Under the pieces are notes generated by a model that was not told where the DNA came from, did no database searches, and was given only the letters and a program-made list of their open reading frames with translations. From Nanobdellota archaeon (lineage in GTDB: Archaea; Aenigmatarchaeota; Aenigmatarchaeia; QMZP01), in the NCBI GenBank assembly GCA_018818465.1, contig JAHIRU010000009.1:1-43847 (forward strand): a stretch of DNA of 43,847 bases, given 5' to 3'. Below, one piece after another: positions 1 to 7,278 of the stretch; position 1 is the first letter of the stretch, and each line of letters starts with the position of its first letter. The translations under genes were made by a program, and so were the position numbers.

Positions 1-66
1 CCATCTTCTCTTCACCATATCTTCGGGAAGAAAATCCCGAGTACCTTTAGGGCGCTTAAACGACAT
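1..66 (-). CDS. hisS: Histidyl-tRNA synthetase, N-terminal 22 residues (runs off the window)
   Basis: The first 66 bases, read on the minus strand, encode a start Met followed by a peptide containing KGTRDFLPEDMVKRR, the conserved N-terminal motif 1 region of class II HisRS (the K-G-x-R-D motif). The enzyme charges tRNA-His with histidine in the cytoplasm. Only the N terminus lies in the window. An AAAGGAGAG ribosome binding site lies inside the end of the preceding LOG-type gene, so hisS is the last visible gene of the leftward cluster tRNA-His, phosphoribosyltransferase-like, LOG-like, hisS. The identification rests on this short motif alone, but the motif is highly characteristic. Confidence 0.85.
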   Translation of the reverse strand, partial: MSFKRPKGTRDFLPEDMVKRRW

Positions 67-67
67 A

Positions 68-619
68 TTACTCTCCTTTATTATTTACACTTTCTTCTAT
101 TTGAATTGTTTTTAATGCAATATTTATTGCTTCTTCAGGTGTGTCTACTCCCAAGATTCGAGCAGTCTTTTTATCATCAATATAACCAGATTCTATGATT
201 TTGTCATACCACTCATTCAAACCTTTTAACACAATTAAAAGTTTTTTGAATCTGTATGCCATACAAAATTCTGCTAGCGTACCAGCTCCTCCAGGAATTA
301 CTATAATAGCATCAGAACTAAGCATGCCGGATGAAATAAAACTCCCTTTATCAATGTTGGTCACTATTTCCACATCAAGATATCTATTTCCAGATCCACG
401 AACATTTCCAGGAGTTCCTACAACAAGCCCATTATTTTCTTTTGCTCCTTTTGAACAAGCCTCCATTGTTCCATCAAATCCTCCTGTAATAAGAACAGCC
501 TTATTTTCTGCTATCAGTTTTCCTAACTTTTCTGCCAAATTTTCTAAAATTATTGCCTTTTTAGGACAATCGCTATATTCTGATTTTTCTGGTCCTATAA
601 CACCTATTTGTATTCTCAT
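68..619 (-). CDS. LOG/TIGR00725-type Rossmann-fold protein
   Basis: This 183-residue protein has an N-terminal IGVIGP strand-loop and the central motif PGGAGTLAE. That motif is the PGGxGTxxE nucleotide/phosphoribosyl-binding signature of the LOG (lysine-decarboxylase-like, cytokinin-riboside phosphoribohydrolase) superfamily. An earlier glycine motif, TGGFDGTMEA, is also typical of the TIGR00725 subgroup. Family members hydrolyse nucleoside monophosphates or bind nucleotides, but the substrate of this archaeal subgroup is not known. The start codon overlaps the stop of the upstream phosphoribosyltransferase-like gene (ATGA) and follows a GGAGGT site, so the two are translationally coupled. 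The neighbourhood with hisS hints at nucleotide housekeeping, but that is inference. Confidence 0.8.
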   Translation of the reverse strand: MRIQIGVIGPEKSEYSDCPKKAIILENLAEKLGKLIAENKAVLITGGFDGTMEACSKGAKENNGLVVGTPGNVRGSGNRYLDVEIVTNIDKGSFISSGMLSSDAIIVIPGGAGTLAEFCMAYRFKKLLIVLKGLNEWYDKIIESGYIDDKKTARILGVDTPEEAINIALKTIQIEESVNNKGE

Positions 620-1332
620 TTGATACCTCCAAATTCTTTTATGAAACCTTCAGGATCATCATACAAAACATTAAACGGAGTAATATCTACTTCGTTAATA
701 GATTTCAATAAGCTGTCAATATTGTCTTTAGCATACTTTGAAACATATTTTTTGTAGCCGTTGTCTTCTCTGACTTTCTTTAGTAGCATCCTTGAAGAAA
801 ATATAGCAGGAAACCCTCTTTTATAATCAACTTTCTGAGGACAAATAACGTTTCTTATATTAGACACCGTGCTTCTTTCTTCTTGTCTGTACCCGCTTCT
901 GATATCTCCACTTATAATTAGACAAGCAGCATCACTCATAAATGAATTTGATTCTCTAATTACAAAATTTAATGTTTCACCACTAGCTATTACATCATCA
1001 ATCAAGATTCCATCAGATATGTCAATTTTTTTATCCATTTTGAAATCAACAAGATTACCTGATTTATACAATCTGTTTACGTTAATTATTTCATAATCGT
1101 TTTTTAGCCCAAGTCTAGACATAAGAGTGTATGCAATAACTCCTCCACTTCCCACAAGATAAAGTTTTTTATTTTTGGCATAGTCGTCCAAAAATAAAAA
1201 CAAGTCATCTGCTAGATCTTCACTGTCTATTATTTTCAGTCCGTTATATTTCTTGAGAGCAGATTTACATTTTCCTGGTATTTCGATACCGAAAGGTCTC
1301 GCTTCGTCTAATATGAACATTCTAGAATACAT
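616..1332 (-). CDS. Phosphoribosyltransferase-like (type I PRTase fold) protein
   Basis: The 238-residue protein contains GILIDDVIASGETL near residues 107-120. This matches the PRPP-binding loop of type I phosphoribosyltransferases (hydrophobic strand, two acidic residues, then the small-residue loop ending in T). An upstream LYLVGSGGVIAYTL segment resembles the first PRTase loop. The acceptor base cannot be told from sequence, and the long N- and C-terminal flanks match nothing I recognise. The start at 1332 is one base from the end of a possible 11-codon leader ORF. No strong ribosome binding site precedes it, which would fit translational coupling. It overlaps the next gene by 4 nt. Confidence 0.65.
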   Translation of the reverse strand: MYSRMFILDEARPFGIEIPGKCKSALKKYNGLKIIDSEDLADDLFLFLDDYAKNKKLYLVGSGGVIAYTLMSRLGLKNDYEIINVNRLYKSGNLVDFKMDKKIDISDGILIDDVIASGETLNFVIRESNSFMSDAACLIISGDIRSGYRQEERSTVSNIRNVICPQKVDYKRGFPAIFSSRMLLKKVREDNGYKKYVSKYAKDNIDSLLKSINEVDITPFNVLYDDPEGFIKEFGGIK

Positions 1333-1333
1333 A

Positions 1334-1369
1334 TCATCTCTGCTTGTGAACTAGTTCACCCTTTTCCAT
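1334..1369 (-). CDS. Possible 11-residue leader peptide
   Basis: On the minus strand a GGAGGAG site is followed six bases later by ATG and an 11-codon frame (MEKGELVHKQR) that ends one base before the start of the phosphoribosyltransferase-like gene. That gene lacks a clear ribosome binding site, so the short frame could deliver ribosomes by coupling. The frame contains a 14-bp perfect palindrome (GTGAACTAGTTCAC, 1346-1359). There is no homology evidence; it may simply be untranslated leader. Confidence 0.25.
   Translation of the reverse strand: MEKGELVHKQR
1346..1359. repeat. 14-bp perfect palindrome GTGAACTAGTTCAC
   Basis: A perfect inverted repeat in the gap between tRNA-His and the phosphoribosyltransferase-like gene. 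It could be an operator or a transcript hairpin in the leader of the tRNA-His/hisS cluster. No T-run follows it, so it is not an intrinsic terminator. Confidence 0.4.
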
Positions 1370-1619
1370 TTTCATCTCCTCCAAAACTGGACGACTTTGT
1401 TCTATTGTTTAAGTCGTCATCTTTTTTAGGGTCGGAGGCGGGATTTGAACCCACGTCAAGAGCTCCACAAGCTCCTATGCTAACCGCTACACTACACCGA
1501 CCATACAAAAAAACAATTCCTTCTTCTAGATCAAAATCCATCAAAACTTCACCGTTCAAACCAAGCGATCGTCTTATGTCTGCAGGAATAGATATTCTGC
1601 CTTTAGAATCTATACGCAA
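1356..1619 (-). CDS. AbrB/SpoVT-type swapped-hairpin domain whose frame runs through tRNA-His
   Basis: The first ~40 residues form a good AbrB-like DNA-binding domain (RIDSKGRISIPADIRRSLGL, then an acidic strand ending GIVFLYGR). In family members this fold binds DNA as a dimer, often as an antitoxin or transition-state regulator. After LYGR the frame enters the 5' end of the co-oriented tRNA-His gene and continues as low-complexity sequence to a stop at 1356, so only the AbrB part is credible. The start given is TTG at 1619. The frame stays open upstream with no ATG, so the true start is uncertain. Either the protein ends by read-through of the tRNA, or the gene lost its 3' end and is a relic. 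Confidence 0.45.
   Translation of the reverse strand: MRIDSKGRISIPADIRRSLGLNGEVLMDFDLEEGIVFLYGRCSVAVSIGACGALDVGSNPASDPKKDDDLNNRTKSSSFGGDENGKG
1430..1502 (-). tRNA. tRNA-His (anticodon GTG)
   Basis: The minus strand folds into a complete cloverleaf. The D stem is GTGT/GCAT, the anticodon stem is GGAGC/GCTCT, and the loop TTGTGGA has GTG at positions 34-36. The T arm is GTGGG TTCAAAT CCCGC. An extra 5' G (G-1) faces discriminator C73, the histidine identity pair, so G-1 is encoded in the gene. One acceptor-stem pair (6-67) is T opposite T. CCA is not encoded. There is no intron. It lies at the head of the cluster ending in hisS. Confidence 0.95.
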
Positions 1620-1719
1620 TTTTCTGGTATTGGTGGAACTAAGAATTTGCCTTTTTTCATCTTTGATGAACTAAACCACCACTCATGTTAATCACTACTA
1701 TGCGTATATGTTATAACTA

Positions 1720-1885
1720 TGCATTGTATATATAAAAAGCTTTTGTGGGACGTTAAAAATAAATTCGTTCATATTACACTTGTAGTGCGAAATCTAGAGA
1801 CTTAAATATTATTAAAATATTATTATATTTAGATTCTGAATATAAAATTTAAACCTAGAGTTTAAGAAAAGGAGGTGAAAGTTAA
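1720..1885. promoter_or_regulatory. Divergent promoter region
   Basis: AT-rich gap between the leftward AbrB/tRNA-His cluster and the rightward secreted-protein gene. On the minus strand a TATA-like CTTTTTATATATAC lies at about 1724-1737. On the plus strand ATATAAAATTTAAACC at about 1840-1855 lies 30-45 bases before the start. A strong AAAGGAGGTG ribosome binding site precedes the ATG at 1886. I see no gene in 1620-1885 other than possible upstream codons of the AbrB frame. Confidence 0.5.
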
Positions 1886-3757
1886 ATGAAACGAGTTCTG
1901 ACTATTTGTTTGGTTGCTCTATTGCTAGTAAGTAGTGCAATTGTTGCAATAAAAATAACAGATACGAGCGCAGACAAAACAAACATTGAAACAGCAGTAT
2001 CAGGCGCATTAATGAGATTTTTTAGTGGCGGAATGACTGGAGCAGCAGCTTTTAGTGATTCAATTGAGTGGGCAAATACAGATCCATATTTAGCAGACAT
2101 AGTTTTAGACGATGAAAATTTAGATGAACCACATCAACTTATCACATCAGGGACAATATATGTTAATTTGGGGGAGACCTATGTTTGTAATGGCCAAACA
2201 CTGTATGAGACTATAGTTGTATACACTGGCGGAAGACTTGAGATGACTGATTGTAAAATATTAAATGTGTCAACCGGTGTGGTATTCTATTCTGGCAGCA
2301 GCGGTTTCATCAGAGACAGTACCATAACCACCACAAGCAGTTATGGCGCAAATATTGACAGCTATAAAGCAGTCGATAACATAGAGATAACCAATAACAC
2401 ACTGAACGGCGGTGCATATTACGGAATTTGGATAGATGAGAGATCAGAAAACTGGAATATCAAGGACAATGAAATCCATGGACACAGCAGAGGTATAATG
2501 GCTACAAACAACTATTACGATGATGTGTCTCACACAATTGACAACAACTATATCCACGATAACACATACGGCGTAAAGCTTTATGGAATAGCTAGAGGAA
2601 GCTCACAGATACAAATTACTAACAACGAATTTGAAAACAACAACGCCTATGCCATCTACGCATACATATCATCAATACATGTAGCAGGAAACACATTCAC
2701 CACAAACGGCCATGCCTGTTTAGATTGGTGGACACACTGCAGCGCTATAGCAGATGTAGGATCAACGAGTGTTGATGGATGGTACAACGTAAAAAGATCT
2801 GTCATTGAAAAGAACATTTTTAACCAGCACACAACAGCAATCGAAGGCTATTTTGCAGATCCACTAGTTGAGAACAACCACTTTACAAGAGTTGCCGCAC
2901 CTGACGGAAGGAATGGCTGGAGCAATATGATATGGATAAGAGGTGGAACAGGATTTAAACCACCAACATATCAAGCAAAGTGGAATCTTGACTGTAATTT
3001 ATTCGAATCAGAAACAGTCGGTGAAGCCATTATCATGACCGGCGGAGGTTATGGCGAAAGTGGTTTGTGGGCAGATAACATCAAAACAATCGGATTTAGC
3101 ACAGCAGGCATAAGAACTTTCTTAGATAACCGAGTGTCTTATGTCACTGTAACAGACTGGGACATAGATGCTGCGACACCATTCAATTTCCACTTTTTAA
3201 CTAGAAACACGTATGACACAAACAACAATGGACTATGGGATGATGCGCCAGACACTGACGGTGAAGGAACATATGACTGGAATGGAAACGGCATAATCGA
3301 CGGAGGACAAACAGTAAATGCATTAACTGGCTGTGAGTTGCCTGGTTTCAAGAAGACCATACCAGCTACAATCGACATTGACCCAGACACACTGAACCTG
3401 AAGAGCAATGGTAAATGGATTACCGCTTACACAGAACTGCCATTGGGTTTTGATGTAAGTGAAATCATTATACCTACAATTGAGTTGTTTGCAGACAAGA
3501 GAGAAAACGGAACCAGCTGCACCTTGTACGTGGACCCAGACGCACCATCAAATGTTGGCGATTACGACTCAGACGAAATACCTGATCTGATGGTAAAGTT
3601 CGACAGACAAGAATTAATAGCTTGCTTGGATGAAATGGACTTTGATGGGGAAACAGGAATAGACGAGATAATTGAATTGGTAGTAACAGGTGATCTTACA
3701 TCTGGAATTGAATTTGAAGGCAGCGATTGGATTAGAGTGATAAAAAAAGGCAATTAG
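1886..3757 (+). CDS. Secreted right-handed beta-helix protein with calcium-binding-like linker and C-terminal domain
   Basis: The 623-residue protein begins with a basic residue pair and a hydrophobic segment (residues 4-24), a signal peptide or N-terminal anchor. Residues ~80-440 are Asn-rich repeating short strands (ITNNTL, IDNNYIHDNTYGVKLYG, ITNNEFENNNAYAIYAY) typical of NosD/pectate-lyase-like parallel beta helices. An Asp/Asn-rich segment around 447-480 (DTNNNGLWDD, DWNGNGIIDGG) resembles dockerin or thrombospondin-3 calcium loops. The C-terminal ~130 residues (IDIDPDTLNLKSNGKWIT and following) match a domain common at the ends of archaeal secreted proteins. It is probably a cell-surface or exported polysaccharide-binding or -modifying protein. 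No catalytic residues are evident. It is monocistronic, with a strong ribosome binding site and a terminator hairpin. Confidence 0.75.
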   Translation: MKRVLTICLVALLLVSSAIVAIKITDTSADKTNIETAVSGALMRFFSGGMTGAAAFSDSIEWANTDPYLADIVLDDENLDEPHQLITSGTIYVNLGETYVCNGQTLYETIVVYTGGRLEMTDCKILNVSTGVVFYSGSSGFIRDSTITTTSSYGANIDSYKAVDNIEITNNTLNGGAYYGIWIDERSENWNIKDNEIHGHSRGIMATNNYYDDVSHTIDNNYIHDNTYGVKLYGIARGSSQIQITNNEFENNNAYAIYAYISSIHVAGNTFTTNGHACLDWWTHCSAIADVGSTSVDGWYNVKRSVIEKNIFNQHTTAIEGYFADPLVENNHFTRVAAPDGRNGWSNMIWIRGGTGFKPPTYQAKWNLDCNLFESETVGEAIIMTGGGYGESGLWADNIKTIGFSTAGIRTFLDNRVSYVTVTDWDIDAATPFNFHFLTRNTYDTNNNGLWDDAPDTDGEGTYDWNGNGIIDGGQTVNALTGCELPGFKKTIPATIDIDPDTLNLKSNGKWITAYTELPLGFDVSEIIIPTIELFADKRENGTSCTLYVDPDAPSNVGDYDSDEIPDLMVKFDRQELIACLDEMDFDGETGIDEIIELVVTGDLTSGIEFEGSDWIRVIKKGN

Positions 3758-3765
3758 TAATAATT

Positions 3766-3798
3766 AAGCTGGATTAAACTCCAGCTTCTTTTTTATTT
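3766..3798 (+). terminator. Hairpin plus T-run after the beta-helix gene
   Basis: AAGCTGGA (3766-3773) pairs perfectly with TCCAGCTT (3780-3787) across a 6-nt loop and is followed by CTTTTTTATTTTT. It starts 8 bases after the stop codon. The arrangement is intrinsic-terminator-like; T-runs alone also terminate archaeal RNA polymerase. Confidence 0.65.
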
Positions 3799-3811
3799 TT
3801 CGGACAGTATA

Positions 3812-4258
3812 CTATAAAGACTTTAAAGGCTCTGATAAATCCCCCAAAGGATCGTATTTCTCTTCAAATAACTCGGGTATCTCTTTTTCCAGCTCATCTA
3901 ATTTATCTTCGTTTGAGGTCATACGATATCCTCTTTTAATGTTTTTATGTATTATTGATCCTTCATCTGTCTCAAATCTCAAAAACATTATTTCATTTTC
4001 AAGAACAATTTCCTTTTCTACATAAGGAGCAAATAGATTTGGGATATCTTGACCTTGTATAGAACCATATTTTGGTGAACCGCCTTTTTCGTAGTATTCG
4101 AATGTATCTAGTTCAAAAATATAATGTGATAAATTTTTTGCAATGAAATTAGAAGATAAATAACCATCTGGTATACACGAAATTCTTTCTGTTAATATCA
4201 TAAGTGTTTTAAGAGCATCCCTTGTAGCATAACCTCGACTTCCAATATCGTTTTTCAT
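3812..4258 (-). CDS. Hypothetical protein
   Basis: This is a ~148-residue soluble protein from the ATG at 4258 (MKNDIGSRGYATRDALKTL). An in-frame TTG 30 bases upstream would add ten residues. I do not recognise a family. The N-terminal half is predicted helical (DALKTLMILTERI) and the C terminus is acidic (DKLDELEKEIPELFEE). It has no membrane segment. There is no ribosome binding site, but AT-rich sequence about 25 bases upstream suggests a leaderless transcript. It shares orientation with the zinc-ribbon gene 57 bases upstream. Confidence 0.55.
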   Translation of the reverse strand: MKNDIGSRGYATRDALKTLMILTERISCIPDGYLSSNFIAKNLSHYIFELDTFEYYEKGGSPKYGSIQGQDIPNLFAPYVEKEIVLENEIMFLRFETDEGSIIHKNIKRGYRMTSNEDKLDELEKEIPELFEEKYDPLGDLSEPLKSL

Positions 4259-4314
4259 ATAAATCAATTTAAGTTTGTTGAAAAACAATAAAAGCTTGTG
4301 GGATGAGAATAAGC

Positions 4315-4830
4315 TTATTTGCTTCCTTCTTTCTCCTCATCGTCTCCGCCATGTTCTCTTACCATATCTTCATAATCCTTTTTGCCCTTTTCGACAATTC
4401 CTTTTACATCTTCTCCGAGGAATTTGAGAAGAGTTCTATCCCCTGAAAAATAAAAATCATCCATTTCATGAAGAGATTGTTTATAAGAAAATGTATGCTG
4501 TGCCGCATATTCAGTAGGTTCTACAGGATCAAATCCAAATTTTTTCATTTCTTCAACTATTTTTGGAAAAAAATCATAACCCATTATTTTATTTATATTG
4601 CCCTGACTTGCTTCTGTTATACTACAAATTTCTATTTCACCCCCAAGCAATATGTTTTTGTAAGCTGTATAACAATATTGTTTGAACTCTTCTGGTGATA
4701 TTTTTTTGGGGAAGTAGAAATCAAAGCCGTCACCGGTTCCATCAGGTGACATGTATCCTATAGAATATCTAAATTTCTCTTTTTCTTTACATCTTGGACA
4801 TACGTTCTCATCTCTTTTCATATTATTCAT
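4315..4830 (-). CDS. Hypothetical protein with N-terminal zinc-finger pair
   Basis: This 171-residue protein has a CPRC motif at about residues 11-14 after a short N terminus. I see no second CxxC nearby, so zinc binding by a single knuckle is uncertain. A central region mixes helices and aromatic strands (GFDFYFPKKISPEEF), and the C terminus is acidic and lysine-rich. I recognise no family. An internal ATG at 4821 is an alternative start. It is divergent from the antitoxin-like gene at 4924 across a 93-bp AT-rich promoter region. Confidence 0.55.
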   Translation of the reverse strand: MNNMKRDENVCPRCKEKEKFRYSIGYMSPDGTGDGFDFYFPKKISPEEFKQYCYTAYKNILLGGEIEICSITEASQGNINKIMGYDFFPKIVEEMKKFGFDPVEPTEYAAQHTFSYKQSLHEMDDFYFSGDRTLLKFLGEDVKGIVEKGKKDYEDMVREHGGDDEEKEGSK

Positions 4831-4887
4831 ACTATCAGTTTAGAATAAGAAGGAAGGTTTTTAAGGTTTTATGGGACGTTTAAAGAT

Positions 4888-4914
4888 TTATATACCAAAT
4901 ACAATATTTATTTG
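4888..4914 (+). promoter_or_regulatory. TATA box and inverted repeat upstream of the antitoxin-like gene
   Basis: TTTATATA at 4888-4895 sits about 30 bases before the ATG at 4924, giving an almost leaderless transcript. Overlapping its 3' side is CAAATA (4896-4901) facing TATTTG (4909-4914), an inverted repeat where an autoregulating antitoxin could bind. The half-site TATTTG also occurs at 5413-5418 just upstream of the toxin-like gene. Confidence 0.4.
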
Positions 4915-4923
4915 TGAATATTT

Positions 4924-5130
4924 ATGAGCGAATTAAAAACAGAAGGCAGGCATGAAGCAGCTTGGATAACCATATCCACTGATGAGTATGAAACAATGAA
5001 GGCAACAATTGAAGCTTTTTCAGATCCTGAAGTTATGGAACAGTTAGTGAAGAGTGAGGAAGACATAAAGGCTGGCAGAACCAAGAGGTGGAATGAGTTT
5101 GTGAAGGAATTTAAGAAGGAAAAGCGCTGA
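4924..5130 (+). CDS. RelB/Phd-like antitoxin
   Basis: This 68-residue protein has an N-terminal strand (AAWITISTDEYETMKATIEAFS) followed by DPEVMEQLVKSEEDIKAGR. The second segment is the helix-plus-DIKAGR pattern common in archaeal and bacterial RelB/Phd-type antitoxins, and it is followed by a basic helix. Antitoxins of this kind bind and neutralise an RNase toxin and repress transcription. The RelE-like toxin gene starts on the opposite strand and ends 19 bases from this gene's stop, so the two are convergent, which is unusual for type II modules. It has its own TATA box and is nearly leaderless. Confidence 0.7.
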   Translation: MSELKTEGRHEAAWITISTDEYETMKATIEAFSDPEVMEQLVKSEEDIKAGRTKRWNEFVKEFKKEKR

Positions 5131-5149
5131 TTCTTGTTATATTTTCAAT

Positions 5150-5407
5150 TTACATTTCATCTTTATGTTTAAAACCAACTATTTCCACTAATTTTTGATC
5201 ATCATTTATTTTGTACCAGACTCTCCATCTTTTCTCAAATCTTATTTCCCATATACCTATGAGCGGTCTTTTCAAGGGCTTGCCATAAATTTTCGGTTCA
5301 TCCTCTAATTTCTTTATTCTTTTGTCCAGTCTTTCTATTAGAAACGGTTCCAATTTTTTGAATATTTCTTTCTGAGCAGTTTCTGTGATATCAATCCTAT
5401 AAACCAT
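5150..5407 (-). CDS. relE: RelE/ParE-superfamily toxin
   Basis: This 85-residue basic protein starts YRIDITETAQKEIFKKL and carries DEPKIYGKPLKRPLIGIWEIR followed by WRVWYKI and VEIVGFKHKDEM. That is the beta-alpha-alpha-beta-beta-beta pattern of RelE mRNA interferases: the GxPL(K) turn, the E(I)R strand and a C-terminal basic strand with His. The likely action is ribosome-dependent mRNA cleavage. It is transcribed from its own leaderless promoter (TTTATATTAA about 25 bases upstream) and runs convergently toward the antitoxin-like gene. Confidence 0.78.
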   Translation of the reverse strand: MVYRIDITETAQKEIFKKLEPFLIERLDKRIKKLEDEPKIYGKPLKRPLIGIWEIRFEKRWRVWYKINDDQKLVEIVGFKHKDEM

Positions 5408-5458
5408 AAAAATATTTGTATAGAATTAATATAAATCATCCAAAAAGCTTTTACTATA

Positions 5459-5698
5459 TTAAGCTCCTGTCTTTTCCTTCTCACCCAACAACTTTGCTAG
5501 TATTATTGTAACAATCACCACTATAATAGTCACTACAAATGCTGCGATTGTTAGACCTAGAGGACCTTCAGCACTTCCATAAAGAGGCTTCAGCCATTCT
5601 GATATTGCATCCTTCCAAACAAGAGCTGCAACAAATCCAAAAGCCGCCACCATCAGAGTTAGCGTCTGTTTTTTAATCTCTTCTATGAGTTTAACCAT
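5459..5698 (-). CDS. Small two-helix membrane protein (DUF5654-like)
   Basis: This 79-residue protein has a short charged N terminus, a first hydrophobic helix (LMVAAFGFVAALVW), a loop with WLKPLYG and a second long hydrophobic helix (LTIAAFVVTIIVVIVTIILA) ending in a charged tail. The EIKKQTLTLMVAAFGFVAALVWKD start resembles the archaeal DUF5654 family as I remember it; function is unknown. A GGAGG ribosome binding site sits 7-8 bases before the ATG. Confidence 0.65.
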   Translation of the reverse strand: MVKLIEEIKKQTLTLMVAAFGFVAALVWKDAISEWLKPLYGSAEGPLGLTIAAFVVTIIVVIVTIILAKLLGEKEKTGA

Positions 5699-5776
5699 AA
5701 TAAAACCTCCGTTGTTAAGAATTGTTTTTGCAGTTAAAAAACATCTATTTAAAAAATTTAGTGTTTAAGTAGTGTT

Positions 5777-7243
5777 ATGCCATCACAAATACCACAAGAA
5801 GAAATTGATTCTATTTACGATACAATAAAGTCTGTTAAAGGGTATTCACTAAATGAGGCAACAAGATATCTTGAAAAAGATCCTATTGGATATCTATCAT
5901 CAGAAGCTATACATAGTTATGTTCTTTATTATCTCACTGAATATGCAACTACTTTAGGAGAGTTGGGAGAAATACCTTTATCTGTTGCAGAAGAAATTCA
6001 AGGAATTACAAGAAAGGATGTTCCCTTTAAAGCTGCAGATGATTATGAGGCAAAAATAGGCCATGATATGAGAGGCGTTGTAAAAGCTTTTCAAGATGTT
6101 CTTGGAAATGAAGCTAAATCTTTTGTTTATCCCGGATTTACAACCTATGATCCATTAAACACAGCGCAAAGTCTTGCTCTTCGTGATTTTGGTAGAGAAT
6201 TGATTATACCTAAAACAAAAGAATATGTTTACAATTTAATGGAAAAGGTAGAAGATCATATAGATACAGTTATGATGGGAAGGACTCATAAACAACATGC
6301 TACTGTCACAACAGTTGCTCATTGGGCATATGAAATCATTGGTGGAATAATACCTGCACTCAGGAATTATGATCATGCAATAAGTGAACTTAGAGGTAAA
6401 GCATCAGGTTTCGTTGGAAACAACGCAGCAAGAAAATTACTTTTTGATACTGATCCTGAAAAAATAGATAAATTATTTTTTGAAAAAATTGGGTTAGAAA
6501 GAGACGATATGACAGGTCAAACAGTACATCACTATTATTATCAGAATTATTTGCAGCAATTGAGTGGAATATGTGCCGGTATTGCAAAATTCGCTGAAGA
6601 TCTTAGAAACTACCAACAAACAGAAGTTGGAGAGATGGCAGAAAAAGCACTATCAAACCAAGTTGGTTCTTCCACAGGTGCGCACAAACTTAATCCAATA
6701 AAATCTGAACAAATGGCTGGTATGAGAATAAGACAAATGAAAGCATATCTTTTCGCCGCTTTTGATGATTATATTACAGATTTTCAGAGAGATCTTAGAG
6801 ATTCTGCTAATAAAAGAATTTGTTTCCATGGCATGGGAAACATGGCTTATGGTACAATAAAAATAGCTAGTAGAGTTGCAAAAAACATGACAATAAGAAA
6901 AGAAAAAATGCTTCAAAACATTGGTTTGACTGGTGGCCTCATAATAGCAGAACCGTTACAAAATGCTTTACAGAGGTATATAGGTTTTAATTCTGAAAAA
7001 TATGGTTTTATAGATGCTCATGAACATGTAAGAGAAATTTCAAGAAGTATCATAGACAGTGGTGAAGGATCTTTCCTAGATGCTATAAGAGAAGACGAAT
7101 TAATTACTAAGTGTTTAAATAGTTTAGATGATGAAAAACGTGAATTAATTCTTGTGCCTGAAAAATATATCGGTGATAGTATAGAAGCTGTTGAACGTAA
7201 AAAACAGGAGTGGACTGAGGAATTAGAAAAACTAACTGCTTAA
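5777..7243 (+). CDS. purB: Adenylosuccinate lyase-like enzyme (fumarase/aspartase superfamily)
   Basis: The 488-residue protein has the three conserved regions of the superfamily: HDMRGVVKAF (residues ~94-103), GRTHKQHATVTT (~169-180) with the catalytic TH, and GSSTGAHKLNPIKSEQMAG (~297-315), the flexible signature loop. FQRDLRDSANKR matches the downstream conserved arginine region of adenylosuccinate lyase. PurB releases fumarate in two purine-synthesis steps. The signature reads STGAHK rather than the usual SAMPYK/SAMPHK, so a related lyase substrate is possible. TTTAAAAAATTT about 25 bases upstream and no ribosome binding site suggest a leaderless mRNA. Confidence 0.75.
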   Translation: MPSQIPQEEIDSIYDTIKSVKGYSLNEATRYLEKDPIGYLSSEAIHSYVLYYLTEYATTLGELGEIPLSVAEEIQGITRKDVPFKAADDYEAKIGHDMRGVVKAFQDVLGNEAKSFVYPGFTTYDPLNTAQSLALRDFGRELIIPKTKEYVYNLMEKVEDHIDTVMMGRTHKQHATVTTVAHWAYEIIGGIIPALRNYDHAISELRGKASGFVGNNAARKLLFDTDPEKIDKLFFEKIGLERDDMTGQTVHHYYYQNYLQQLSGICAGIAKFAEDLRNYQQTEVGEMAEKALSNQVGSSTGAHKLNPIKSEQMAGMRIRQMKAYLFAAFDDYITDFQRDLRDSANKRICFHGMGNMAYGTIKIASRVAKNMTIRKEKMLQNIGLTGGLIIAEPLQNALQRYIGFNSEKYGFIDAHEHVREISRSIIDSGEGSFLDAIREDELITKCLNSLDDEKRELILVPEKYIGDSIEAVERKKQEWTEELEKLTA

Positions 7244-7278
7244 TCCCAAATAAATACCATCTAAAACAATAACTATAT

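Noticed and set aside
1745..4880. TGGGACGTT at 1746-1754 and 4872-4880, both near promoters
   Set aside because: Nine bases shared twice in 44 kb is close to chance, and the positions relative to the genes differ.
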